This document shows, in pieces, positions 44,852-52,986 of a stretch of DNA of 64,000 nt. Source of the stretch: Streptococcus mitis (lineage in GTDB: Bacteria > Bacillota > Bacilli > Lactobacillales > Streptococcaceae); contig NZ_SWFJ01000006.1 of NCBI RefSeq assembly GCF_005144795.1, forward strand, positions 1 through 64,000. Reading direction: 5' to 3'. The translations under genes were made by a program, and so were the position numbers. Numbering within the stretch: position 1 is the first letter of the stretch; each line of letters starts with the position of its first letter. Below the pieces are notes generated by a model. It was not told the DNA's origin. It ran no database searches and saw nothing but the letters and a program-made list of their open reading frames with translations.

Positions 44852-45718
44852 ATGAAACTACTCAAACCACTTTTAACTGTTTTAGCACTTGCCTTTGCCC
44901 TTATCTTTATCACAGCTTGTAGCTCAGGTGGAAACGCTGGTTCATCGTCTGGTAAAACCACTGCCAAGGCTCGCACAATCGATGAAATCAAAAAAAGCGG
45001 TGAACTGCGAATCGCCGTATTCGGGGACAAGAAACCGTTTGGTTACGTTGACAATGACGGTTCTTACCAAGGTTACGATATTGAACTTGGAAACCAACTG
45101 GCACAGGACCTTGGCGTGAAGGTTAAATACGTTTCAGTCGATGCTGCCAACCGTGCGGAATACTTGATTTCAAACAAGGTTGATATCACACTTGCCAACT
45201 TTACAGTAACTGACGAACGCAAGAAACAAGTTGATTTTGCCCTTCCATACATGAAAGTTTCTCTTGGAGTCGTATCGCCTAAGACCGGTCTTATTACAGA
45301 TGTCAAACAATTGGAAGGTAAAACCTTAATTGTTACAAAAGGAACGACCGCTGAAACTTATTTTGAGAAAAATCACCCAGAAGTAAAACTTCAAAAATAC
45401 GACCAATACAGTGACTCTTACCAAGCCCTTCTTGACGGACGTGGAGATGCCTTCTCTACTGACAATACTGAAGTCCTAGCTTGGGCGCTTGAAAACAAAG
45501 GATTTGAAGTAGGAATTACTTCCCTCGGTAATCCAGATACCATTGCGGCAGCAGTTCAAAAAGGCAACCAAGAACTGCTAGACTTCATCAATAAAGATAT
45601 TGAAAAATTAGGCAAGGAAAACTTCTTCCACAAGGCCTATGAAAAAACACTTCACCCAACCTACGGTGACGCTGCTAAAGCAGATGACCTAGTTGTTGAA
45701 GGTGGAAAAGTCGACTAA
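44852..45718 (+). CDS. Amino acid binding lipoprotein (SBP family 3)
   Basis: A 288-residue substrate-binding lipoprotein. The signal peptide ends in the lipobox FITAC (Cys at about 24), followed by a Ser/Gly-rich linker. The SBP-bac-3 fold begins RTIDEIKKSGELRIAVFGDKKPFGYV (about residues 41-66) and includes GYDIELGNQLAQDLGV near 74-89. It delivers the amino acid to the permease pair. AAAGGAG lies 7 nt before the ATG. It is the last gene of the operon, before a bidirectional terminator. Confidence 0.93.
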   Translation: MKLLKPLLTVLALAFALIFITACSSGGNAGSSSGKTTAKARTIDEIKKSGELRIAVFGDKKPFGYVDNDGSYQGYDIELGNQLAQDLGVKVKYVSVDAANRAEYLISNKVDITLANFTVTDERKKQVDFALPYMKVSLGVVSPKTGLITDVKQLEGKTLIVTKGTTAETYFEKNHPEVKLQKYDQYSDSYQALLDGRGDAFSTDNTEVLAWALENKGFEVGITSLGNPDTIAAAVQKGNQELLDFINKDIEKLGKENFFHKAYEKTLHPTYGDAAKADDLVVEGGKVD

Positions 45719-45730
45719 GTTTTAAAAAGA

Positions 45731-45784
45731 AAAACGGACAAGACTAGAATTCTGGTAATCAGAATCTCTATCTTGTTCGTTTTC
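45731..45784. terminator. Bidirectional terminator between the ABC operon and the G5/CAP gene
   Basis: A 13-bp outer stem (AAAACGGACAAGA with TCTTGTTCGTTTT) and an inner AATTCTG/CAGAAT stem lie between the convergent genes, with A/T runs on both sides. Confidence 0.85.
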
Positions 45785-45787
45785 TAT

Positions 45788-48700
45788 CTAGTCCACCATA
45801 GATGCAATTTCCATTATTGCCACAACGTTTGTTGGATTATCAGAAGTCAATGAATGATTTGCGAACCCAAGAGCTACACGGAATTGTACATTCTTGTTTG
45901 CTGGGCTATAACCATCTCCCATCATCATAGCTGCATAGTGACCTTTAGAGTGTTTCCATACAGTATAGAAGTAGTGAGCTAGTGCCTTTTCATTTGTAAG
46001 ACTCACAATATCCCAAACAGTAGTTGTTTCTGCTGCATTTTCCGTCATTGCATTTGTTTGTTTGTAGAATTCTGGATCATAAGCAGTTGACCAACGAGAA
46101 CCATCAGGTCGTTTGTGCTTACCTTCCTTCTTACCTTGGTAACGCAATGAACCGTGATCTGCCATTTCATTTGCACGAATATTGGCAACTAGAGTTAGTT
46201 CGCTATCATCCGCTGCAATTGTTGCAGGAGTCAAACCTTTACGAGTACGTTCTTCATTAAGAAGTTCCATGAAGTGTTCATTAAGTTTACGATTATCTAC
46301 AATTTGTTCAAGTTTATCAAGTTCTGCTTGAGAGAGGCGAGATGCTTTCCAAACTGAGATAAGTCCACTGTCTCGAGGAAGTTCAGCTTCATCATCTGTT
46401 GTATCAACCGCCACACGGTCTTTATCAGGTTGAGAAAGATTGTCGTGTAGATACTTAGCACTACGGTGATCTTCATTGTTTGGATCCAAACCATTTTCAC
46501 CTAGGCTCTTAACGTCTTTCCAAGTGCCATCAATGTCATAGTTTTCATCACTTGTTGGAACTACAACATCTGTTGGGTCAGCGACACGTTTTTTCTTAGT
46601 ACCATCAAAGGTGATTGTGTCAACTGCATCTTGAATTTCAACTAGCTCACGACTTTTAACAGTTCGTTCACCAGTTTTATTGTTTACTGAAATAACTTTA
46701 CGATAACGTTTGAATCCATCACGTCCGTTTTCAGTACGAGTTTCACCTTCGAAAAGGTTAGAATCATTTTCAGTACGAGAACCATGAGAAATTGTTTCAG
46801 TTTCTTCTTCAGTAACTTCAGACATCAATTTCTTAGTTCCATAATGAACAACTTTTTGTTTTGCTGGAACAGTGTTAATCAGTTCACGACTTACTTCTGT
46901 ACGGTTTTGATTTTCATCATTGATGTACTTAACTTTGTAAGTTTCCTTACCATTTACCGCATCTTCAACTCGCTCATCACCTTCAAAAAGTTCAGGATCA
47001 GCAACTCGTTTTTCACCTTCAGCAGTAATAACTTTGTCTTCGTTAGCATAAGTGTAACGTTCTTTAGTTCCAACTTCGACTACTTCATCCACTGCTGGAA
47101 CAGTTTCAGTATTGATTAGCTCACTCTTAACAAGTTTGCCATCTTCATAGTAATCTTTGTAGTTTTCGATGATTTCACCGTTTTTACCTTTAGTTTTAAC
47201 AACTCGTTGATCGTTGAAAAGTTTATCGCTTTTAACTTCAACAGTATTGAAGTTTTCTCCAGCTTTGCGCTCAACTCGAGTTTTGTTTTCAGTTAAAACT
47301 TTATGTGTTCCAACTCGAACAACTTCTTTAACCGGTTTTACTTCATCACTTTTAACCACAGATGAACGACCATTTCCGTAAACAATTGTAGTTTCAGTAT
47401 AAGAACCTTTTTGACCCTTAGTTTCTACTACACGTTTTCCTTCATTTAATGTCTCATCTTTAACTTCTTCAGTTTCGTAATTTACTTCAACTGTTCGAGA
47501 AGTGCGACTTGTTTCCAAGTTTTCACCAGTTCCAATTTCTACAATTTCATCAACTGCTGGAACTTCATTTTCTCGTTTTTCATCACGAGAAACTTCCGTA
47601 CCGTCTGGAGTGGTTACAACTGTAGTAACAAGTTCATAAGAACCATCTTTACCAGCTTGAATTACTTTTTTCTCACCTTTCGGAAGGTCTGGATTTGTGT
47701 TGCTAGTAACTTTATGTTCAACCTTGTGGTTTTCACGAGTTACAGTTTCAATGTTTTTCTTAGCAACTTTTGTTCCGACATGAACAACTCGATTTTTTGC
47801 CTCTTTTTGAGTAGATGAAACAAGAGTACGACCAGTTTCAACACCATCTTCAAGTGTTACAGTGAAAACTTCAAGTTTTTCACCATTTTGACCGGCTTCC
47901 ACTTCTTTTTCTACTCCAGCATCCAAGTTTTCATCTGGAACGTATTCTGTACTTGGAAGAATAGGAGTACGAACCACCTCTTCTTTTGTAGTACGAACCA
48001 TTTCTTTAGAAGTTTTAGTACCAATATGGATAACTTTATCAACTGCAGGAGTTGTTTGTGTTCCTGTTACTGTACGACTAACTTCTACACCATTTTCAAT
48101 GGTAATTGTGTAAGTTGTTTCTGTTTTTCCTGCAACACCTTCTTGAACAACTTGAGTTTCACCAACATTAAGATTTGCATCTGGGACATGTTGGACTCCA
48201 GGTTCAATTACAGAAGTTTCTACTTCAGTTCGAGTAGTTACAACTTTTTTAACTTCAGACTGGGCTGGAATGGCTGGCTGAGTTTCTACAGCTGGTTTTC
48301 CATCTTCTGCTGGTTTAGCAGGCACTTCTGGTTTTGCTGGAGTAGCAGGTTTAATAACTTCTTCAGTTGTTTTTTCACCAACTACAGTATTAGTTTTACC
48401 AGTTTCAACTTGTTCTTTGTTTCCTGGTAAAGTTGCTTGGTTACTACCTTCAACCTTATCTTTTTTCTCTTCTAAAGTTTTTTCTTCTTTAGTTAGAGTA
48501 CCAGTTGTTTGGTCTTTGTTTTCTGGAACAGTTGGAGTTGTAACTTTAGTTTCAACTTCTTTTTTCTCTTCCTTTTTATCTAAGACCTTATCTTTTTCTG
48601 GTTTAGCTTCAGGCAATGCAGGCTGAACTTCAGGAGTTCTTTTTTCGATAATTACCAATTCTGGCAGTTTAGGTTGAACTTCTGGAGTGCCTTTTTCGAT

Positions 48701-49243
48701 AATTACCAATTCTGGCAGTTTAGGCTGAACTGCTGGGATGCCTTTATCATCTTTAACTTCAACCTTTTTAGTTAGGTTATCAGATTTTTCCAATATTTTA
48801 TTATCTTTATTAGCTACTTCTAATCTAGAAACTTGCTCAACTGCGTCTTCACCCTCAGTTCTTACCTGTGACTTAAGCTTTTCCTCTACCTTCGTTATTT
48901 CTGATAATTTTTCATATGATTTATCGAGAGATTTAATCGAATCTTCAGAACCAACTTTTTTAGTAGCTACAAATGCTTTAGCCAATTCCTCTTTGGCATC
49001 TACTTTAGGTAGAAAACTCTTCTCTGTTTCTTTAATAGTACCAGTTGTTGTGTATTCTTTTTCTTTTGAAGAAGAGTCTGAAACGGTAACACTTTCACAT
49101 TGCCCTTGATTTTGACTCGATTGATTTTGCAACATAACTGTTCCAGCTGAAATTCCTAAAAGCGCTACAATTGCTGCTGAGATTACCCAACCTCTTCTAC
49201 CTTTTTTCAAAGTCTTTTTTTCATTAGTATTTTGTCTATCCAT
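45788..49243 (-). CDS. Large G5-repeat surface protein with C-terminal CAP (SCP-like) domain
   Basis: A 1151-residue exported protein. Residues about 20-40 are a hydrophobic N-terminal signal or anchor (GWVISAAIVALLGISAGTVM). A charged, Glu/Lys-rich coiled-coil-like region (about 60-165), three 17-residue Pro-rich repeats (about 167-215) and a Pro/Lys/Thr-rich linker follow. Next come about seven G5-like modules (about 340-950), each ending in a V-x-x-G-T motif. The last 170 residues form a CAP domain (NEERTRKGL, DHGSL, TENAAET, HSKGHYAAMM). No LPxTG motif is seen, so retention is by the N-terminal helix, or the protein is released. G5 domains bind polysaccharide or peptidoglycan components; CAP function in bacteria is mostly unknown. 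Confidence 0.88.
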   Translation of the reverse strand: MDRQNTNEKKTLKKGRRGWVISAAIVALLGISAGTVMLQNQSSQNQGQCESVTVSDSSSKEKEYTTTGTIKETEKSFLPKVDAKEELAKAFVATKKVGSEDSIKSLDKSYEKLSEITKVEEKLKSQVRTEGEDAVEQVSRLEVANKDNKILEKSDNLTKKVEVKDDKGIPAVQPKLPELVIIEKGTPEVQPKLPELVIIEKRTPEVQPALPEAKPEKDKVLDKKEEKKEVETKVTTPTVPENKDQTTGTLTKEEKTLEEKKDKVEGSNQATLPGNKEQVETGKTNTVVGEKTTEEVIKPATPAKPEVPAKPAEDGKPAVETQPAIPAQSEVKKVVTTRTEVETSVIEPGVQHVPDANLNVGETQVVQEGVAGKTETTYTITIENGVEVSRTVTGTQTTPAVDKVIHIGTKTSKEMVRTTKEEVVRTPILPSTEYVPDENLDAGVEKEVEAGQNGEKLEVFTVTLEDGVETGRTLVSSTQKEAKNRVVHVGTKVAKKNIETVTRENHKVEHKVTSNTNPDLPKGEKKVIQAGKDGSYELVTTVVTTPDGTEVSRDEKRENEVPAVDEIVEIGTGENLETSRTSRTVEVNYETEEVKDETLNEGKRVVETKGQKGSYTETTIVYGNGRSSVVKSDEVKPVKEVVRVGTHKVLTENKTRVERKAGENFNTVEVKSDKLFNDQRVVKTKGKNGEIIENYKDYYEDGKLVKSELINTETVPAVDEVVEVGTKERYTYANEDKVITAEGEKRVADPELFEGDERVEDAVNGKETYKVKYINDENQNRTEVSRELINTVPAKQKVVHYGTKKLMSEVTEEETETISHGSRTENDSNLFEGETRTENGRDGFKRYRKVISVNNKTGERTVKSRELVEIQDAVDTITFDGTKKKRVADPTDVVVPTSDENYDIDGTWKDVKSLGENGLDPNNEDHRSAKYLHDNLSQPDKDRVAVDTTDDEAELPRDSGLISVWKASRLSQAELDKLEQIVDNRKLNEHFMELLNEERTRKGLTPATIAADDSELTLVANIRANEMADHGSLRYQGKKEGKHKRPDGSRWSTAYDPEFYKQTNAMTENAAETTTVWDIVSLTNEKALAHYFYTVWKHSKGHYAAMMMGDGYSPANKNVQFRVALGFANHSLTSDNPTNVVAIMEIASMVD
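48611..48742. repeat. 51-bp tandem repeat inside the G5/CAP gene
   Basis: Copies at 48641-48691 and 48692-48742 are nearly identical, with a diverged partial third at 48611-48640. They encode a 17-residue unit of the form GTPEVQPKLPELVIIEK. In-frame repeats like this readily expand or contract. Confidence 0.85.
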
Positions 49244-49289
49244 CTTTATTTTCCTGACTTTTCACTGATTATATTTTTACATACTTACA

Positions 49290-49721
49290 CTATCTAATAT
49301 ATTTTTTAGAAAAACGATAATTTCTAACAGTACCTATAATGCCTCCTAGGCTACATGTAAATAAAATCAAAATAAAAATGGAAAAGCTATCGCCAATTAC
49401 TTTAATACTATATAGATAATTAAAAATTAAAAATAAAGGTAGCGAAATCGGCAGTATAGTACAGCTCACAGCAGCTCGTCTCATTTCTTTGGTCTCTCCA
49501 CTCATAAACCAAGTCAAAGGTAAAAATCGCATCCAGTTTAGATATTCTTTTTGTTGGACTTTTTCTTCAAACAAATGAGTAAATAAAGTATAAAACGGCA
49601 ATGCGACATAATAAGTTGCTTTGACTAAAAAGTACATTACAGTTATAAAAATGGCAAAACCCCACCACATATCTCTAACTGTTTTATCAATATCACTTTC
49701 ATATTTCGGTTTTCCAAACAT
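49290..49721 (-). CDS. Uncharacterised membrane protein, 143 aa
   Basis: I do not recognise this protein. It has about four hydrophobic segments (near residues 18-45, 65-75, 85-108 and 112-130), with basic loops and a basic C terminus (RFSKKYIR). DNA is AT-rich. It lies 18 nt after the 303-residue protein gene and in the same direction, so they probably form a two-gene unit. No catalytic motif is seen. Confidence 0.7.
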   Translation of the reverse strand: MFGKPKYESDIDKTVRDMWWGFAIFITVMYFLVKATYYVALPFYTLFTHLFEEKVQQKEYLNWMRFLPLTWFMSGETKEMRRAAVSCTILPISLPLFLIFNYLYSIKVIGDSFSIFILILFTCSLGGIIGTVRNYRFSKKYIR

Positions 49722-49739
49722 CTTATTTCTCCTAATCTA

Positions 49740-50651
49740 TTATTTCATTAAATTTGTAAATGTATTAATTGTTGTCATTTTGTTATTGTAATCAACTTTT
49801 CTTTGTAATTCTTGAAACTGATAATTTAATTGCTCTGTCCTCATCATATCTTCATACATATTTTGCGCTTGTCCTAGGTCATAGGCTCTACCTTGATCAA
49901 TTACATTAACCATATAAGCAAAAGCATCAAAATGAATATCTAACCCTGCTTGTTGCCTTGCATAAACAAATGGAATACTATTCAATTTCTCCATACAATA
50001 GTTTCTAGCTTGAGCAACTTCATCCTTATGTTTTTTTACTTGATCTGCTATTGGTTTTTCATGCTTCACTCGTTGATAAGCAAAATAAATTGGAGACCAT
50101 AGCAGAACCCATGCTCCCACCCAAAGGGAGTATTCAAAAGGTTTACTTAAGATTCCTAAACCAGAACTAGAAAATTCACCAAGTCTATCTATATAGGCAA
50201 CTAAGAACAATGAACCTAAAATTCTGAAAATCCATCCCAAAACACTTAATTTCGGGTTGATAAGAGAAACATGTTTTCCATCTACTATATAAAAATACTT
50301 AGTCAGATCTTCTACTCTTTTAGACCAAATAGCAGCTTCAACTATTAAGTTTCTACTACGTTTAGACTCTTCTATTGTCAAAAGATATTCTTGTAAAACA
50401 GTCTGGTATGATTGCGGATTAGCGATAGGATAATATTCATATTTTTTGCCTTCTGCAGTAATGACATCAAGTGAATGGTATGCACCATTATCAAAAACTT
50501 CAGACCAATGTTTATTTGGTAACCTCCCTTTTACATAGGCTTCCCAAATAGTCCATTCATCAAACAAATCTGACTTAGATTCATCCGGAATAATTCCTAA
50601 AAAATAATCTAACTCATTCTCCTCTTGAGAAATAATATCATTCTTATTCAT
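49740..50651 (-). CDS. Uncharacterised membrane protein, 303 aa
   Basis: I do not recognise this protein. Its soluble N-terminal part (about residues 1-135) is rich in Glu, Trp and Tyr. Two membrane helices follow at about 140-158 and 170-190. The C-terminal half is helical (about 195-303), with a coiled-coil-like stretch near 270-290. The start at 50651 (MNKNDIISQEE) lies 8 nt after AGGAG. An upstream frame extension is not used because it crosses a promoter and operator. It is divergent from a small XRE regulator gene across a perfect palindrome. Confidence 0.7.
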   Translation of the reverse strand: MNKNDIISQEENELDYFLGIIPDESKSDLFDEWTIWEAYVKGRLPNKHWSEVFDNGAYHSLDVITAEGKKYEYYPIANPQSYQTVLQEYLLTIEESKRSRNLIVEAAIWSKRVEDLTKYFYIVDGKHVSLINPKLSVLGWIFRILGSLFLVAYIDRLGEFSSSGLGILSKPFEYSLWVGAWVLLWSPIYFAYQRVKHEKPIADQVKKHKDEVAQARNYCMEKLNSIPFVYARQQAGLDIHFDAFAYMVNVIDQGRAYDLGQAQNMYEDMMRTEQLNYQFQELQRKVDYNNKMTTINTFTNLMK

Positions 50652-50673
50652 CCATAAGTCTCCTTTCCTTGTT

Positions 50674-50706
50674 ATTTTATCATATTGTGGATATATACAC
50701 AATATG
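50674..50706. promoter_or_regulatory. Perfect inverted-repeat operator between divergent genes
   Basis: CATATTGTG (50681-50689) and CACAATATG (50698-50706) form a perfect 9-bp inverted repeat with an 8-bp A/T spacer. On the minus strand it overlaps an extended -10 TGA-TAAAAT (50674-50679) with its TTGTGT -35 at 50697-50702. On the plus strand a TATAAT lies at 50726-50731, so the repeat touches the -35 region of the XRE gene. Confidence 0.75.
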
Positions 50707-50747
50707 AAGTCAGATACTTTTTTCTTATAATTAAGTAAAAGGAGTTG

Positions 50748-50984
50748 ATGACGATAATCAGTTTTAACCCACTCTGGGCTACAATGAAGAAAAAAGAAGT
50801 TTCTCAATACAAGTTATTAAAATCCGGAGTTGATAATAAAACTCTTGACAGCCTAAAGAAAAATAAAAACATAACTTTACTAACTTTAGAAAAGCTATGT
50901 CGGATTTTAGATTGTCTTCCAAATGATATCGTTGAATTTATCGAAGAAACTCCCGATTCTAATATTCGTAACACATTTATCTAG
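50748..50984 (+). CDS. Small XRE/Cro-type helix-turn-helix regulator
   Basis: A 78-residue single-domain regulator. The helix-turn-helix covers about residues 16-60 (KKEVSQYKLLKSGVDNKTLDSLKKNK), followed by LTLEKLCRILDCLPNDIVEF, which is typical of the short YozG/XRE family. The ATG at 50748 follows AAAGGAG by 4 nt, with a TTG one codon earlier as alternative. It is divergent from the 303-aa membrane protein gene and is the obvious candidate to bind the shared palindrome. Confidence 0.85.
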   Translation: MTIISFNPLWATMKKKEVSQYKLLKSGVDNKTLDSLKKNKNITLLTLEKLCRILDCLPNDIVEFIEETPDSNIRNTFI

Positions 50985-51060
50985 TTCTAATATTTATTCT
51001 TATGTCATAATATCTACGTTATCTACTCTCCCTATCATTGTTCACAATATAAACCAAGTA

Positions 51061-51199
51061 ATACTCTTCAAACCACATCAGCTTCACCTTAGATTATATA
51101 TGTGACTGACTTCGTCAGTCTTATCTACAACCTCAAAGTAGTGCTTTGAGCAATCTGCGGCTAGCTTCCTGGTTTGCTTTTTGATTTTCATTGAGTATA
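51061..51199. repeat. BOX-family repeat (copy 3, with boxB-like insert)
   Basis: A 139-bp element ending in TTGATTTTCATTGAGTATAA like the other two. It contains a central boxB-type hairpin (GACTGACTTCGTCAGTC). Its left end is shortened: ATACTCTTC joins directly to AAACCACATCAG, lacking the GAAAATCTCTTC segment of copy 1, consistent with a deletion between two CTCTTC repeats. Confidence 0.85.
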
Positions 51200-51216
51200 A
51201 GATCCAATAACATCAC

Positions 51217-51256
51217 AAAAAGAAATCAGGTAACCCTAGTGACTACCTGATTTTCT
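51217..51256 (-). terminator. pyrE terminator
   Basis: AAATCAGGTA/TACCTGATTT (51223-51232 and 51244-51253) form a 10-bp perfect stem followed by TTCTTTTTG on the minus strand. Confidence 0.85.
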
Positions 51257-51261
51257 ATGTT

Positions 51262-51894
51262 TTAGGCATTTTGCCAATTCTCTTGGTCTTCTTTAAAGCG
51301 TTTTAGGAGATCCAAGCCTTCTGGTGTGATATACCCTTCTTCTTGGGCTAGGTGGATGAGTTCACTGTAGTTCGAAAGTGTCACAAGTTTGACACCTGCA
51401 TCTGAGAAGTTCTTATCCGCTTTTGGCAATTGATAGCTGAAAATCGCTACAACACCGAGAACGTCAGCTCCTTCGCGTTTGGCTGCTGCTACGGCCTCGA
51501 GAACAGAACCACCCGTTGAAATGAGGTCTTCAACCACTACCATTTTTTGACCTTGAGCTACACGGCCTTCGATTTGATTACCAGCACCGTGGTCTTTTGG
51601 TTTGCTACGGATATAGGCAAAAGGCAGATTCATCTTGTCAGCAATAATAGCTCCGTGTGGAATCCCTGCTGTTGCAGTTCCTGCAATGACTTCTACCTCA
51701 GGAAAGGCTTCTTTAATAGCATCCACAAAGCCATTTTCAATTAGGGTACGAGTTTCTGGATAGGCAAGCGTCACACGGTTATCCGTGTAAATCGGTGACT
51801 TGATGCCAGATGCCCAAGTGAAAGGCTCCTCTGGTTTGAGGTAAACGGCTTGAATTTTCAATAGGTGGCTAGCGATATCTTTAGCAAGTGTCAT
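51262..51894 (-). CDS. pyrE: Orotate phosphoribosyltransferase PyrE
   Basis: A 210-residue enzyme joining orotate to PRPP to give OMP. The PRPP loop is [16 protein letters not shown] (about residues 118-133), and the catalytic flexible loop holds [15 protein letters not shown] (about 94-108). It follows pyrF by 33 nt in a two-gene operon controlled by a PyrR attenuator. Length is typical. Confidence 0.96.
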   Translation of the reverse strand: MTLAKDIASHLLKIQAVYLKPEEPFTWASGIKSPIYTDNRVTLAYPETRTLIENGFVDAIKEAFPEVEVIAGTATAGIPHGAIIADKMNLPFAYIRSKPKDHGAGNQIEGRVAQGQKMVVVEDLISTGGSVLEAVAAAKREGADVLGVVAIFSYQLPKADKNFSDAGVKLVTLSNYSELIHLAQEEGYITPEGLDLLKRFKEDQENWQNA

Positions 51895-51927
51895 GGTATT
51901 CTCCTTTTATTTTTATAATCTAGTTCT

Positions 51928-52629
51928 TTAATTCCAGTCCTGTGTCCATTCATCCTTGATGGCATGATAAGCTGCAACAGGATCCTCAGCTTGGGTAATG
52001 GGACGTCCCACCACGATATAGTCACTACCGATTTGATAGGCATCCGCTGGCGTCATCACGCGTTTTTGGTCTCCAACCGCAGCTCCCTGTGGACGAATTC
52101 CTGGCGTTAAACAGATAAAATCTGGTTTGGTAGCCTGCTTGATGAGTTCTACTTCCTGAGCTGAGCAAACGACACCATCCAAGCCAGCTTGAGCTGTCTT
52201 CTTAGCATAGTGAATGACAGACTCTTGCAGGCTGGTTTGAATATTTTGAAAATCCTGCATCTGGGCTTCCGACGTTGAGGTCAACTGAGTGACAGCAATC
52301 AATTTGGCTTGACTTCCAAGACCTTCACGCGCAGCCTTCATCATCTCTACACCGCCAGCAGCATGAACATTAGTCATATCCACACCAAGCTGAGACAGAA
52401 CCTTCATGGCTGACTTGACTGTATTGGGAATGTCATGAAGTTTGAGATCCAAAAAGACACTGTGACCCAGGCCTTTCAAGTAGGACACAATCTCAGGCCC
52501 CGTTGCGTAATAAAGCTCCATCCCTACCTTGAGATAAAGGCTTTCTTCTGCTGGGAAAAGAGCTAAAAATTCCTTGACCGCCTCAAAACTAGGAAAATCA
52601 AGAGCAATGACTGGACGATGTTCTCGCAT
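51928..52629 (-). CDS. pyrF: Orotidine-5'-phosphate decarboxylase PyrF
   Basis: A 233-residue TIM-barrel enzyme making UMP from OMP. The catalytic Asp-Lys-Asp cluster is in [12 protein letters not shown] (about residues 59-70), and the phosphate-binding region is TPGIRPQG and YIVVGRPIT near 183 and 212. It is the first gene after the pyr attenuator and precedes pyrE, giving the last two steps of UMP synthesis. Confidence 0.96.
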   Translation of the reverse strand: MREHRPVIALDFPSFEAVKEFLALFPAEESLYLKVGMELYYATGPEIVSYLKGLGHSVFLDLKLHDIPNTVKSAMKVLSQLGVDMTNVHAAGGVEMMKAAREGLGSQAKLIAVTQLTSTSEAQMQDFQNIQTSLQESVIHYAKKTAQAGLDGVVCSAQEVELIKQATKPDFICLTPGIRPQGAAVGDQKRVMTPADAYQIGSDYIVVGRPITQAEDPVAAYHAIKDEWTQDWN

Positions 52630-52681
52630 AGGTTTCTCCTTTTACCTTTGCTAGTGAGAGAGTCTGGCCAACAGAAGCCAC

Positions 52682-52772
52682 AAAAAAAGGAACCTGCCAA
52701 CAGCAAGGTTCCACGAAAAATGGGTAGTCTCCACCCTTTCACCGTCTAACCTTAGCTGCCTCTCTGGACTGC
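52682..52772 (-). promoter_or_regulatory. PyrR-binding attenuator before pyrF
   Basis: On the minus strand the PyrR binding loop AGTCCAGAGAGGCAGCTAAG (about 52754-52773) is followed by a terminator stem GGAACCT/AGGTTCC (52689-52695 with 52706-52712) and a T7 run. PyrR with UMP should favour the terminator, lowering pyrFE expression when pyrimidines are plentiful. Confidence 0.92.
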
Positions 52773-52825
52773 TTTAAAGGTTTTTTTCTATTCTATTATT
52801 TCTACTAGCACTTGTCAAGTAAAAA

Positions 52826-52954
52826 CATGGTCACGGTATGTGTCGTGATTTTTGAGAAACTCCAAAATTACATATAAATAAATGCAGGTACACGAAAGGA
52901 TTGCATATACTTATATGCTTTCTACATTTCTCAAAACTCTAGACACTTACCATG
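52826..52954. mobile_element. Small palindromic MITE-like element
   Basis: A 129-bp stretch bounded by imperfect terminal inverted repeats: 52826-52859 (CATGGT ... TTTGAGAAA) and 52927-52954 (TTTCTCAAA ... ACCATG). The left arm has a 6-bp insertion relative to the right. Inside is a perfect GCATATA-CT-TATATGC palindrome (52903-52918). It contains no gene. It resembles the non-autonomous palindromic repeats of pneumococcal genomes in style, but I cannot assign it to RUP or SPRITE. Confidence 0.5.
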
Positions 52955-52986
52955 GCAACTAAAGAGCTATAGAAGAAAAGCTAAGC

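Noticed and set aside
45788..49243. Several open frames on the plus strand opposite the G5/CAP gene (for example 47888-48430)
   Set aside because: They are antisense shadows of a repetitive Lys/Glu/Thr-rich gene; the Ser/Phe/Cys-rich translations have no domain pattern and no ribosome site.
32919..51199. The three BOX repeats considered as a CRISPR-like array
   Set aside because: The copies are 8-10 kb apart, unequal in length, and have the known BOX ends; there are no regular spacers or cas genes.
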